NCBI RefSeq assembly: GCF_000428525.1
Contig: NZ_AUAC01000003.1
Span: forward strand, 806,001-870,000
Direction: 5' to 3'
Source: Hellea balneolensis DSM 19091
Lineage (GTDB): Bacteria > Pseudomonadota > Alphaproteobacteria > Caulobacterales > Maricaulaceae
Length of the DNA: 64,000 nt
Below, one piece after another: positions 51,684 through 61,089 of this stretch (positions are counted from its first letter, which is position 1; each line of letters starts with the position of its first letter). Both the position numbers and the translations under genes were made by a program. The notes beneath the pieces are model-generated. The model was not told where the DNA came from and ran no database searches. It saw only the letters and a program-made list of their open reading frames with translations.

Positions 51684-53720
51684 CTAGGCAGATTTAAGAA
51701 AATCTTGTGATTGGTCATTCAAAGAAAGAACATTATCGAAAGCCCCAAGCAATTCGACAAGCTTTACTGGTTTTGGCAGAGCATCGTCCATTCCGATATT
51801 CTTGCAAAGCCGGATCTGTTGATATTGTGGGTCCGCCGTCAAGGCAATTATAAGGACGTCCGCCCAAGGTTCCGTGCTAGCGCGGATTGCCAATGTCGCT
51901 TCAATTCCATCCATGACAGGCATGTGAATATCCATAAGAACGATATCAATGGGGGTTGTTTTCAAAATATCGATGGCGTGTTGGCCATTATTCGCGATGT
52001 GTATTTCGCCGACAAGTGTTTCAAGCAAGGACGAAACAACCATATGATTTGTTGTATTGTCATCGACAACAAGAATACGCAGCTCTGAGTAATTGGTAGG
52101 CTCAGGCTTGGCATCCTCTAATATCTGGTTCACCAGAGATTGGCTGCTTTCTTCCTCTGGCTGCGCTTTCAGAGCTTTTATAGGCAATGTCAGCGCGAAG
52201 ACTGTACCTTGTCCGCTTTTAGAGCGTAGGGTGATTGTTCCGCCCATAAATTCTATAATTTCCTTGGTAATTGTCATGCCAAGGCCAGTTCCGCCAAAGC
52301 GCCGCGCGATGGATTTATCAGCTTGCGTGTAAGCTTCGAAAATTTGCTCTTGCTGATCAGGTGTCATACCAATTCCAGTATCTTTCACAGCGAGGACCAG
52401 GCGAGGGGGTTGCCCGCCTTTTTCCACTGTGGTGAGGATGACGCTGACTTTGCCATTTGGCGAAAATTTAATCGCATTTGACAGTAAATTATTGAGGCAT
52501 TGCTCATAACGGAAATGGTCGAATATTATCGTTTCCGGTACAGACTTATCAATACTGTAGGTGAGCGTAATATTGTTTTTAAGGGCTTTGTGTTCCCATA
52601 GTTTCACAACATTCTCGACGGACTTTGCGGGGCTCGCCGGAGCAAGCTCTAGGGTGAGTTTTTCTGCATCTAATTTCGTATGATTAAGTGTATCATCCAC
52701 TATTCTCAAGATTTTCTCAGCTGAAGACTGAATAATTTCTAATTTAGGATTGATGGCATCATCTGCGTGATGATGAATAAGCGCGTCTGCAATCCCGATC
52801 ACGCCGTTCATAGGCGTGCGGACTTCATGACTGAGACGGGCCAGAAAATCATTTTTTATCTTTAGTGATTTTTCAGCCGCTTCTTTCGCTTTTCTAAGCG
52901 CATCGTTGGTTTCTAACTCTTGCGTAATATCCTCGAAAAAACAGGTGAAACCCAATACCGTTCCTGTGTCAGAATTATGCGGTTCGGCCTTCCAACGCAG
53001 CCACATAGATCGGCTGTTCCCTGTGAGGATGCGGCAGGTGTAAGTCCACTCTTTTCCGTCTCTTAATCCCTGCTCCCAGACCGCTTTAGCTCCGTCATAG
53101 TCATCAGGGTGAATTATTGTGAGAACTCCCTTGCTGCGAGCTCGCTCCATTTGACGATGAGATAGGTGTTTTTCCAGATAGTCACTGCGCAATGCCAGAT
53201 ATTTTGTTTCGCAATTATAATACCAATAGCCTGAGCCCCCTGACATGAGCGCCGTGTCCAGAACCTGCGACTTATGTTCTTCCCGGGTGATATCTTTAGA
53301 TGTTAAAAGAAGCTTTCCTGTGTTGTCTATCATTTGAGAGACTAATACACGCCGACCGGATGGCATGGTTAGTTTGAGTTTTGCCACGTCGCTTTGCACG
53401 CCGGATTTTTGTGTTTTGAGAACTGTTGATACTCGATCAACGAAAGTTTTGGAGTTTCCGGCTCCAAAGTCACCGCGTATCGCCATATATTCGAGAAAGC
53501 TTTGATAAGGTGATCCATTTGAAAGATCGTCAGCATCGAGCTCAAAATGCTTCGAAGCGAGCTGATTGTAAAATTCTAGACCTAAGTTCTCACTGAACAG
53601 TATAATGCCAAGACCTGATACATCGCTTACGCGAGTCAGCCAATAATATGGGCTTTTATCGTCTTTAGAGGAGGTCTCAGGAGTGAGATTTAGTGTATTA
53701 GACATTATTTTTCCAGCCAT
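51684..53720 (-). CDS. Hybrid sensor histidine kinase with PAS domains and C-terminal receiver
   Basis: The 678-residue protein has, in order: PAS-like regions (about 25-280, including WYYNCETKYLALRSDYLEKH and FTCFFEDITQE); HisKA with the phosphoacceptor His in LARLSHEVRTPMNG (about residue 295); HATPase_c with N, G1 and G2 boxes (NNLLSNAIKFSPNG, DTGIGMT, RFGGTGLGM); and a receiver domain with the phosphate-accepting Asp in IDIVLMDIHMP (about 597). No transmembrane segment or partner regulator gene is seen, so it is soluble and may pass phosphate to an unlinked Hpt protein. Start: GGTGGG is best spaced to ATG 53720, with ATG 53705 possible. Confidence 0.88.
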   Translation of the reverse strand: MAGKIMSNTLNLTPETSSKDDKSPYYWLTRVSDVSGLGIILFSENLGLEFYNQLASKHFELDADDLSNGSPYQSFLEYMAIRGDFGAGNSKTFVDRVSTVLKTQKSGVQSDVAKLKLTMPSGRRVLVSQMIDNTGKLLLTSKDITREEHKSQVLDTALMSGGSGYWYYNCETKYLALRSDYLEKHLSHRQMERARSKGVLTIIHPDDYDGAKAVWEQGLRDGKEWTYTCRILTGNSRSMWLRWKAEPHNSDTGTVLGFTCFFEDITQELETNDALRKAKEAAEKSLKIKNDFLARLSHEVRTPMNGVIGIADALIHHHADDAINPKLEIIQSSAEKILRIVDDTLNHTKLDAEKLTLELAPASPAKSVENVVKLWEHKALKNNITLTYSIDKSVPETIIFDHFRYEQCLNNLLSNAIKFSPNGKVSVILTTVEKGGQPPRLVLAVKDTGIGMTPDQQEQIFEAYTQADKSIARRFGGTGLGMTITKEIIEFMGGTITLRSKSGQGTVFALTLPIKALKAQPEEESSQSLVNQILEDAKPEPTNYSELRILVVDDNTTNHMVVSSLLETLVGEIHIANNGQHAIDILKTTPIDIVLMDIHMPVMDGIEATLAIRASTEPWADVLIIALTADPQYQQIRLCKNIGMDDALPKPVKLVELLGAFDNVLSLNDQSQDFLKSA

Positions 53721-53830
53721 TTTCATTCCCACCTAATCTTAAGTAGAGTAAAATAACGAACAGCGGGTTAATAACAAAGAAATGCTCTGTAATGTTGATG
53801 AACTTATTCGCGAGAACATAATTTATGTTT

Positions 53831-55228
53831 TTATCGTGCTTGCAAATACGCGGCTGCAATTTCTCCGGACTCCATAGCGCCTTCCATACCCGTATGGATA
53901 CGGCTAACGTGCTCGCCTGCAAAGGCTAGTTTAGATGATGGCATTGCCATGGGGCTTGACCATTGACTAATTTGTCTTGGAGCCCAGTGCATATATGCGC
54001 CGCCAGCAAATGGATTTGCTTTGGTCCAGTCCTGTATGGCTAAAAGTTCAAAGAGGCCTTCACTACTTGGCCGGACAGTTTTCATATAGGCCGTTACACG
54101 TTCTTTTATTTTTGCTCGATCTTGCCATATCGAACGCGTTGCGCCGCGCCCATTGATTAAAACTCGAAATAACCCGGTCGGCTTACCATTCGTATCTCGT
54201 TCAGCTAAAATACGTTCTACAGGTAAATCTGTCCACATATCCGCAGGGAGGCCATCTTTGTCCCAAAAAGGTATTTTGGCTTTCAAATGAATTTGTAATA
54301 TTTGCGTATAGGGCAACTCTCTGATGGCGGCGGTTTGGGCTTCCGGCATAAAGGCTCTTATAGTAACATTTCGCAATGCCCCAAATGGCATTGCGCAAAT
54401 ACAAAAGCTAGCTCGGTAAGTATTTCCTTGCGTGGTTTCAATCTGGACGCTCTCTGTTTCAACTGAAATAGAGCTAACCATATGATCGAGTTTAACTTTG
54501 CGGGGAAGAGACGCAGCCATGGCTTCAGGGAGGTGTTGAGCTCCGTCTTTAACTTTCATCTGCTTCGCGTCAGGTGTGTCTATGAGTGCGCGATAAAGGT
54601 TCATCATCGAATAGCTGCGCAAACTATTGCCATCGAACGCTTTCTCCATGATTTTTTGCGCATCGCCGCCAAACCCGGCTTGCAAGAGAAAGTCTTGGGC
54701 CGAAATATCAAAAGCAGAAAATTTAGGATCAAGCCAATCATGATTTGATTTCAAGGGATTATTCTGAGCTGCAAGCTCAAAAAGAGGTGAGGCGGGCGCG
54801 CTAGCTCCAAATGGTGCTGGGAATAGAGGCGATGTAATGGTACTCCAAGCCTGTCGGGAATAATTCGCGCCCTGATAGTGATATAGGGTCTCTGGTTGAT
54901 ATTCTGCGCTAGGAATAAGATCGACCCCAAGCTCATTCGCAGTTTGGATTATGCGGCTATAGCTGGCCTTAATTTTGTCTGCTCCGCCTTCTGTATATCC
55001 CAGTTTGCCATGATTAATGGTCTGGATACGTCCGCCAATGCGAGAAGACCCTTCAAGAACCAAAACGTCTTTTCCTGCGGCGGCCAGTAATCGCGCGGCA
55101 TTGAGGCCCGCAAGGCCTGCTCCCAAAATGATAACTTCAGCATCCAATTTACTGCCGGAAGGTTTGCAAGCTGGGAGAGCTGCTAAACCGCCCAAAACCA
55201 TGCGCCTGTTAAGTTTTTGTCTCGTCAT
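53831..55228 (-). CDS. Flavin-containing amine oxidase, exported
   Basis: The 465-residue protein begins with a signal containing paired Arg and a lipobox-like LAALPACKP, and then VIILGAGLAGLNAARLL (Rossmann GxGxxG, FAD) and GGRIQTI. The C-terminal LAFAGEHVSRIHTGMEGAMESGEIAA is the second FAD block of monoamine oxidases. Between them lies the substrate domain. Substrate is unknown; Tat export with bound FAD would explain the RR motif. Lies about 100 bases upstream of the kinase gene on the same strand. Confidence 0.86.
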   Translation of the reverse strand: MTRQKLNRRMVLGGLAALPACKPSGSKLDAEVIILGAGLAGLNAARLLAAAGKDVLVLEGSSRIGGRIQTINHGKLGYTEGGADKIKASYSRIIQTANELGVDLIPSAEYQPETLYHYQGANYSRQAWSTITSPLFPAPFGASAPASPLFELAAQNNPLKSNHDWLDPKFSAFDISAQDFLLQAGFGGDAQKIMEKAFDGNSLRSYSMMNLYRALIDTPDAKQMKVKDGAQHLPEAMAASLPRKVKLDHMVSSISVETESVQIETTQGNTYRASFCICAMPFGALRNVTIRAFMPEAQTAAIRELPYTQILQIHLKAKIPFWDKDGLPADMWTDLPVERILAERDTNGKPTGLFRVLINGRGATRSIWQDRAKIKERVTAYMKTVRPSSEGLFELLAIQDWTKANPFAGGAYMHWAPRQISQWSSPMAMPSSKLAFAGEHVSRIHTGMEGAMESGEIAAAYLQAR

Positions 55229-55339
55229 AGTCGCTGCTAATGAGCCCTTTCCAACATGGCCATAAATACTCTTGCTGGTTCAGTATCATGTAATGACTAA
55301 AAGGAGCGTTTTTATTTTTTAAAATGGCTTTTTGGAAAC

Positions 55340-55414
55340 TGGTGCCGCGAGGGAGAATTGAACTCCCGACCTCATCATTACCAATGATGCGCTCTACCCC
55401 TGAGCTACCGCGGC
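55340..55414 (-). tRNA. tRNA-Thr (anticodon GGT)
   Basis: The minus strand folds as a full cloverleaf. The acceptor GCCGCGG pairs with TCGCGGC. The D arm is GCTC...GAGC. The anticodon stem CATCA/TGATG carries the loop TTGGTAA, so the anticodon is GGT (reads ACC/ACT, threonine). The T arm is GGGAG-TTCAATT-CTCCC. The discriminator A is followed by an encoded CCA (55342-55340). Confidence 0.96.
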
Positions 55415-55484
55415 TTAGAGGGGCGTTTTACATAAATGAATACCTGCCGCAACACTTAAAATTTTGCGGCAGGCCTTAAGGCTG

Positions 55485-56954
55485 TTAGGCTCTGCCAAAG
55501 ACGTTATGGGCGTCCCATTTGGCTTTGTTCTTGAAAACCAAACGGTTCAAGACAAGGGCAACAATCACCATAGTTACAAGATTTATGGCCATAAGGTGGA
55601 TGTAATGCAGCTGAATATTTTGGGTCTGTAGGCTTGCATTTTCAGCCAGCGGCAGAAGCATCCAGTAATAGAAGGCGACGCCAAAGATGACTGCAATAAT
55701 CACAGCTTTTGCTTCAACATTCTTGAAGAGCAATCCAACGACAAAGGCTGCCAGAATAGGCATGGACAGAAGGCCGTAGAGACGCTGCACCGTATTGATG
55801 ATGCTTTGTTCAGGGTTGTTGAATATCGGGATCATTATAAAAGCGAGAACAACCATGGAGATAGAAACCCAAAGCGAAAGCCGTTTCACATTTGGCTTAT
55901 CATTGATGTAGGTCTCGTGAATGTCACAGACCCACAGAGCGGCTGAGGCATTTAGGATAGAGTTAAATGTCGTCAAAACCGCTGCGGCAATCGCTGCCGC
56001 AAAAGCACCTGAAAGGAAGCTTGGCAGCAAGTCACCGACAATTCGTCCATATGTGGCATCGCCAATGTCGCCATAAAGTTTAAAAGCGACGATGCCCGGA
56101 ATAACGATGATTGGCGGCACGATCAGCAGGCGGATTGCCGCCGCTGCAAAGATACCTTTTTGTGCTTCTTTGACAGAAGGAGAGGCCATGGCGCGTTGCG
56201 TAATAGTTTGATTTGTTGACCAGTAAAACATCTGAATAAAGATCATGCCGGTAAATAGGGTCGTGAAAGGAATGTCTGAGTCTGGCGCGCCGATAAGTGT
56301 GAGGCGCTCTTTTGGAATACCCGAAAAGTCAAACCCAATGGCTTTAACAGCAATAACTGTTACCGTGATGGCTAAGCCAAGGAGCAACACACCTGAAAAT
56401 GTATCTGAAACGGCAACAGCGCGAAGCCCGCCAAAGATTGCGTAAGCAGAGCCGACTATCGCAAATAAGAGGGCCAGAATGTAAAGGTTCACATCTATGC
56501 CAAACATACTTTGCATGAAGAGTGAGCCGCCATAGAGGATGGCCGGAAGAAAAATAAAGATGTTCCCAAGTAGAAAAAGCACTGAAATAAGGGCGCGTAT
56601 GTGCTTGTTATTATAACGTTTTTCGAGAAGTTCTGTTGTCGTTGTGCAGTTATATTTGTAGTAAACGGGGATAAAAACAAAGCAAAGCATCATCAAACCG
56701 AAGACGGCCGCGAGCTCCCACCACGCTAATAAGGCCATTTGATTACCATTCATACCGACGAGTTGATCAGTAGAAAGGTTTGTCAGCGTAATTGAGCCGG
56801 CGACAAAATACCATTTCAAGCTTCCGCCCGCTAAAAAGTAGTCTTTTTCTTCATCTTCAGACGGTTTTGATTTCAGGCAAAACCAGACTGTAACGGCAGC
56901 AATCAGAGCTGTAAGCAATAAAAAGACGATGAACTGCGAGAGCTGTAATTCCAT
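55485..56954 (-). CDS. Sodium:solute symporter family (SglT-like) sugar transporter
   Basis: The 489-residue integral membrane protein has about 14 hydrophobic segments and the SSS hallmarks DYFLAGGSLKWY, NLSTDQLVGMNG, the GGLRAVAVSDTFSG motif (about 170-183) and NQTITQRAMASPS. The closest characterised relatives are sodium/galactose transporters such as vibrio SglT. AGGGGA precedes the ATG and the gene follows galE by 27 bases, so it closes the gal operon and probably brings galactose into the cytoplasm. Confidence 0.9.
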   Translation of the reverse strand: MELQLSQFIVFLLLTALIAAVTVWFCLKSKPSEDEEKDYFLAGGSLKWYFVAGSITLTNLSTDQLVGMNGNQMALLAWWELAAVFGLMMLCFVFIPVYYKYNCTTTTELLEKRYNNKHIRALISVLFLLGNIFIFLPAILYGGSLFMQSMFGIDVNLYILALLFAIVGSAYAIFGGLRAVAVSDTFSGVLLLGLAITVTVIAVKAIGFDFSGIPKERLTLIGAPDSDIPFTTLFTGMIFIQMFYWSTNQTITQRAMASPSVKEAQKGIFAAAAIRLLIVPPIIVIPGIVAFKLYGDIGDATYGRIVGDLLPSFLSGAFAAAIAAAVLTTFNSILNASAALWVCDIHETYINDKPNVKRLSLWVSISMVVLAFIMIPIFNNPEQSIINTVQRLYGLLSMPILAAFVVGLLFKNVEAKAVIIAVIFGVAFYYWMLLPLAENASLQTQNIQLHYIHLMAINLVTMVIVALVLNRLVFKNKAKWDAHNVFGRA

Positions 56955-56981
56955 TATATTCCCCTGTTTTGTTTTATAGGT

Positions 56982-57986
56982 TTATTTTATGTTCCAAACG
57001 CCTTGATGAAATTTCCACGCGGTTTGAATTATATTTTTTAAATTAGAGTGCTCAGCGGTGAAACCCAAGACCTCTTTTGCGCGTTTAGGGTCTGCATAGA
57101 GCCGCGTTAGGTCTCCATCTCGGCGAGGCGCGGCGTCATAGGCGACAGCATGACCTGTCACTGTTTCTATCATTTTAAGAATTTCCAGATTGGAGACACC
57201 TTTCCCTGTGCCAATATTGACTTCTGTTTGGGTCAGCCCGTTTGCAAAAGCTTCAAGGCCGTATATATGCGCGCTAGCAATATCGGAAACATGGATATAG
57301 TCACGAATGCAAGTCCCGTCCGGCGTGTCATAATCCGTCCCAAATATCTTCATTTTTCCGCGCAAGCCTACCGCGGCCGCCAAGGCAATTGGGATGAGGT
57401 GAGTTTCAGGATCGTGTTCTTCACCTATTAGGCCTGAGCTATCTGCCCCGGAGGCATTGAAATAACGTAAGGTGATATAAGCCAACCCATAAGCTTTATG
57501 ATAGCTCTGTATCATATGCTCAATCGCCAGTTTAGTTTTTCCATAAACGCTGAAGGGGTTTTGAACTTGGCTTTCTAGTAATGGCATCTGATCCGTTTCG
57601 CCATATGTCGCGCAGGTGGACGAAAATATGAGATTAGTCAGGGACAGCTCTCGCATGGCTTCGAGTAGATTAAGTGCGCCTACGACATTGTTTTCATAGA
57701 AACCGGCCGGGTCTTTTTCGCCAATACCGACCTCTATAGAGCTCGCAAGGTGAACAACAGCATGAGCGGATTTATGTTTTGTGAAGGCGTCAAGCGTTGC
57801 AGCCTTGTCGCGTAGATCAACGGTCTCAGATGGCCCCCATTTTACAGCGTGCCGGTGGCCCGAGCTGAAATTATCAAAGGTAACGGGAATGCCGCCATTA
57901 TCCGCCACGGCTTTGCACACATGCGCACCAATATACCCCGCGCCGCCCACCACAATGACCGTTTTGCCTGTAAGATCAAATGTCAT
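56982..57986 (-). CDS. galE: UDP-glucose 4-epimerase
   Basis: GalE interconverts UDP-galactose and UDP-glucose. The 334-residue extended SDR has GGAGYIGAHVCKA (NAD site), SSTCATYGE (Ser), YGKTKLAIEHM (Tyr and Lys) and RYFNASGAD. The frame reaches 57998, but the ATG at 57986 overlaps the galK stop by one base (TAATG), matching the other junctions of this operon, and is used. Confidence 0.95.
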   Translation of the reverse strand: MTFDLTGKTVIVVGGAGYIGAHVCKAVADNGGIPVTFDNFSSGHRHAVKWGPSETVDLRDKAATLDAFTKHKSAHAVVHLASSIEVGIGEKDPAGFYENNVVGALNLLEAMRELSLTNLIFSSTCATYGETDQMPLLESQVQNPFSVYGKTKLAIEHMIQSYHKAYGLAYITLRYFNASGADSSGLIGEEHDPETHLIPIALAAAVGLRGKMKIFGTDYDTPDGTCIRDYIHVSDIASAHIYGLEAFANGLTQTEVNIGTGKGVSNLEILKMIETVTGHAVAYDAAPRRDGDLTRLYADPKRAKEVLGFTAEHSNLKNIIQTAWKFHQGVWNIK

Positions 57987-59050
57987 TAACTGACCCAAAA
58001 GCTTTCCGGATGGCTAGAAAGTAGCTCATTTTTCCATGTTTTCAGCTTATCATTTGAGATACAGGCGACGATACATCCTCCAAAGCCGCCACCCGTTTGA
58101 CGCGCCCCTAAAGCGCCTAATTTGACGGCGTCTTCAACTAACCGGTCCACTTTTGGAACTGTGATCTCAAAATCATCCCGCATAGAAATGTGGCTCTCAT
58201 TCATAAGCTTGCCAAGCTTTGTAAAACCTTTGTCTTTTAAACACGCAATGGCGTCTATGGTGCGGCGATGATCTGTCATGCAATGACGCGCGCGGCGCTG
58301 TAGCACGTCCGGAAGACTGCTTAGCGACGCAAATTCTGCATCTGATATCTGGCAAATATTATCATGGCCTAGCGCGGCTTTGACCGCATCGCATTCTTCT
58401 TTGCGCTCTTTGTAACGGCCTTCATTGAGCTGCCGAAACTGGCCTGAGTGAATGACGGCCATGTGGTAATCAGTTGGCAGGTCAACAAGCTCATATCCGA
58501 GTGTCTCCGTATTAAGAGCCAGCGCTTGGCCAGGGCTAGCAATCGCCACGGCCATTTGATCCATAATTCCGCAAGGCATGCCAATAAATTCGTTTTCAAC
58601 GCGGCGGGCCAACACAGCAATGTCTTTATCTGATGTCTTATCTTTCGCTAAGTCTCTTGCGAGTTTCAGTATTCCCACCGTTACTGCGGCAGAAGAGGAT
58701 ATACCCGCGCCAAAGGGCAGGGTGGTGCGTGCGGCGACATTAAGGCCATTTTGTAGATAGCCTTGCTCTCGGGCCAAAATCACAGCGCCAACAATATAAT
58801 CCGACCAATGGTCAGAGGCTTTGTCTGACAGACTGCGAATGGCGATATCATCGAATTTATCCGACCAAATGTGAATTTCACCGTCCGTACGAGGCGAGAG
58901 GGCGAGGCTTATCCCGAGCGGTAAAGCCGTAGGCAAAACCATGCCACCATTATAATCCGTATGTTCTCCAATCAGGTTGACGCGTCCGGGGGTAAAACCA
59001 CTTATTGCGGGCGCTGCCGAAAAAATTGCTTCAAAACGCTCTTCTATCAT
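57986..59050 (-). CDS. galK: Galactokinase
   Basis: GalK phosphorylates galactose at C1. The 354-residue GHMP kinase has the galactokinase signature GRVNLIGEHTDYNGG (about residues 22-36), the ATP loop LPFGAGISSSAAV and GGGFGGCIVACI near the end. Its ATG overlaps the galT stop by one base and its stop overlaps galE, so galT-galK-galE are translationally coupled. Confidence 0.95.
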   Translation of the reverse strand: MIEERFEAIFSAAPAISGFTPGRVNLIGEHTDYNGGMVLPTALPLGISLALSPRTDGEIHIWSDKFDDIAIRSLSDKASDHWSDYIVGAVILAREQGYLQNGLNVAARTTLPFGAGISSSAAVTVGILKLARDLAKDKTSDKDIAVLARRVENEFIGMPCGIMDQMAVAIASPGQALALNTETLGYELVDLPTDYHMAVIHSGQFRQLNEGRYKERKEECDAVKAALGHDNICQISDAEFASLSSLPDVLQRRARHCMTDHRRTIDAIACLKDKGFTKLGKLMNESHISMRDDFEITVPKVDRLVEDAVKLGALGARQTGGGFGGCIVACISNDKLKTWKNELLSSHPESFWVS

Positions 59051-60132
59051 TAAAGTGCTCTGAGCGTTTTAGCGGCCATTTCGGGCATGACATCAACGGT
59101 AAATGTTCCCGTTGATTGCTCAACAGACGCTAGATATTTGACACGTCCTGGTGCGCGCAGAAGCGGATAAAATTGAGCTGTGAAGTGAAAGCTATCGCCA
59201 GCTTTTAAGGGCGCCGCATGCAGTGAAAGCATGTAAGCAGTGGGGCGCTGAAAATATTCATCATAGCGGCGTGTTATATCACCCAGTAAATGCGCGAAAC
59301 CATCTAATTGTTCTTCGCTGAATTCCCAAGGCCCGCGAGCCGAAATATCGGGGGCAATCCATGTTTCAAAGGGAAAGCGGGCATAAGGCGGGCAAAAAGC
59401 GCTCAGGCCGCCTGCCTTGGCTACGCCGTATTCAGATCCCCAAATTTTCATATCCTTTGTTAAGCTATACCCGGCTTCAAATGCCATCATGGCGTCCTGT
59501 TGCACGCGTGGAACAAAAGGGAAGGCATAGATTTGTCCATGTGGATGATGGAGTGTGACGCCGACTTCATCTCCGCGGTTCTCAAAGGGAAGAACAAATT
59601 CACAGCCATTGTCGTAATGTGTTTCATAACGGTCATTCCACGCCGCGAGCAATAGCCGCCGTTTATCTTGGCCAAGAGAATGAAGGTTGCCAAAATCTTG
59701 AGGACCATAGACAATCACTTCGCATCGTCCACTCGCACGCATCATCTTAAGGGCTTCAACAGAAGCGGGCTCTGGTGCTTTGGGATGAAGGCTCGTAAAT
59801 TTGTTCTCAAAGACAGCAAGTTCGAAATCAGTAAAAGGAATTTCTGTTGGCGCGCTACCTTCGGCAGAGGGGGCCAATGGATTATCTGCAGCAGAAGGCT
59901 TAAACGTTCTATTTTGTCGATGCGCCGCGTAGATATTCCATTCCCGGCGTAGAGGGTGATATCTTAGCTCGCCGCCCTTGGCGACAGCGCTGTCATCTTC
60001 GTTTAAAGGTGCAAGGGTGTGAGGGCGATAGCCATAGAGAAAAAGCTCACGTCCATCCCTTTTGACGAAATGGCGGCGGTGAATTGTGCGACCTTGCACA
60101 TTACACTCTGTGTGCTCCAATAAGTTTGTCAT
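59050..60132 (-). CDS. galT: Galactose-1-phosphate uridylyltransferase
   Basis: GalT exchanges UMP between UDP-glucose and galactose 1-phosphate. The 360-residue protein has the HPHG active site in VTLHHPHGQIYAFP (the nucleophilic His sits between), GPQDFGNLHSLGQDKR and the zinc-site regions. The frame extends upstream to 60225, but that extension covers the CGAAAACGAACA element at 60148-60159, and the family starts near ATG 60132 (MTNLLEH), so 60132 is chosen. First gene of the operon. Confidence 0.92.
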   Translation of the reverse strand: MTNLLEHTECNVQGRTIHRRHFVKRDGRELFLYGYRPHTLAPLNEDDSAVAKGGELRYHPLRREWNIYAAHRQNRTFKPSAADNPLAPSAEGSAPTEIPFTDFELAVFENKFTSLHPKAPEPASVEALKMMRASGRCEVIVYGPQDFGNLHSLGQDKRRLLLAAWNDRYETHYDNGCEFVLPFENRGDEVGVTLHHPHGQIYAFPFVPRVQQDAMMAFEAGYSLTKDMKIWGSEYGVAKAGGLSAFCPPYARFPFETWIAPDISARGPWEFSEEQLDGFAHLLGDITRRYDEYFQRPTAYMLSLHAAPLKAGDSFHFTAQFYPLLRAPGRVKYLASVEQSTGTFTVDVMPEMAAKTLRAL

Positions 60133-60147
60133 GTGGCCCGATATTTG

Positions 60148-60159
60148 CGAAAACGAACA
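60148..60159 (-). promoter_or_regulatory. Candidate DeoR-family operator before galT
   Basis: CGAAAACGAACA on the plus strand reads TGTTCGTTTTCG in the direction of galT, two six-base half-sites in tandem, 16-27 bases before the ATG. TGTTCG also precedes the regulator gene and the TonB receptor gene. TTCG-type half-sites are usual for DeoR/GlpR-family proteins. Confidence 0.55.
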
Positions 60160-60248
60160 TTTTTCTAGCGCGAGTTTAAGTTCATGGCTAGGGAAAATGT
60201 AAATTTTATCATGTGTTTTGCTCAATTTTACAAGAAAGCCTCATTAGA

Positions 60249-60289
60249 GTGTTCGAATATTTGACAAAAACAGATTTTACAAAACTAAA
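60249..60289 (+). promoter_or_regulatory. Promoter and candidate autoregulatory operator of the DeoR-type gene
   Basis: GTGTTCGAATATTTGACA (60249-60266) places the TGTTCG half-site directly before a consensus -35 TTGACA (60261-60266). A 17-base spacer leads to ACTAAA (60284-60289) as a weak -10. A protein bound to TGTTCG would block the promoter. Confidence 0.5.
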
Positions 60290-60309
60290 CTCTCTGCTAA
60301 GCCAAAGGC

Positions 60310-61089
60310 ATGAAAAAGTTTGAACCGTCGAAACGGCAAGCCTCCATACTTCAGATGATTGAAGAATTCGGGTTTATTGCTACCGAAGCTATGGTGACAG
60401 AGTTTAATGTTACGCCTCAAACCATCCGCCGTGATTTGAATGAGTTAAGCGAGCAGGGGCTGCTAACGCGTTTTCACGGAGGCGCAGGACAAGTCAAAAG
60501 TGCGGAAAATCCACCTTACGAAGATCGTTTACAGACGGGTGTGGAAGCCAAGAAGAAAATTGCAGCGGTCACAGCGGCAATGATCCCTAATGGCGCGTCT
60601 ATATTCTTAAGCACAGGTACAACAATTGAGGCTATTGCTGAGGCTTTGTTGGGGCATGAAAAACTGCATGTTTTTACCAATAACCTTCACGTAGCGCGTA
60701 TTTTGACGCAAAATGAGAGTTTTCAAATCATTGTCTCATGCGGACAGGTTCGCCATTCAGATGGCGGCATTATCGGCTCGTCATCTGATGATTTTATAAG
60801 TGATTTTCGGATGGATATTGGAATCGTGGGTATCAGCGGTGTCGATGAAGATGGAACACTACTCGAATATGATCCTCAGGAAGTGAAAACTGCGAAAACT
60901 ATTTTGCGTAATTCTCAGAAAGTCATCATGGTTGCTGACCGTCACAAGTTCGGGCGCCGCGCAATGAATCGTGTTGGCCATATTCGTGAATTAGACGCTA
61001 TTATAACGGATAGTGAGCCAGAGACTCACTTCAAAAATCTCTGTGAGTCCGAAGATATTGAAATTATTGTGTCCTCCGCAGACCCGTAG
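60310..61089 (+). CDS. DeoR/GlpR-family transcriptional regulator of the gal locus
   Basis: The 259-residue protein has an N-terminal DeoR helix-turn-helix (about residues 8-62: RQASILQMIEEFGFIATEAMV, TPQTIRRDLNELSEQGLL, FHGGAG). The C-terminal sugar-phosphate sensor domain (about 75-250) has STGTTIEAIAEAL, GCGQVRHSDGGIIG-like SCGQVRHSDGGIIG and GVDEDGTLLEYD. Divergent from galT with about 180 bases between. It probably senses a phosphosugar, perhaps galactose 1-phosphate, which is inference. Candidate operators lie on both sides and before the TonB receptor. Confidence 0.88.
   Translation: MKKFEPSKRQASILQMIEEFGFIATEAMVTEFNVTPQTIRRDLNELSEQGLLTRFHGGAGQVKSAENPPYEDRLQTGVEAKKKIAAVTAAMIPNGASIFLSTGTTIEAIAEALLGHEKLHVFTNNLHVARILTQNESFQIIVSCGQVRHSDGGIIGSSSDDFISDFRMDIGIVGISGVDEDGTLLEYDPQEVKTAKTILRNSQKVIMVADRHKFGRRAMNRVGHIRELDAIITDSEPETHFKNLCESEDIEIIVSSADP

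Noticed and set aside
60133-60225. N-terminal extension of galT up to 60225
   Set aside because: The extension covers the candidate operator, and GalT homologues begin near the later ATG.
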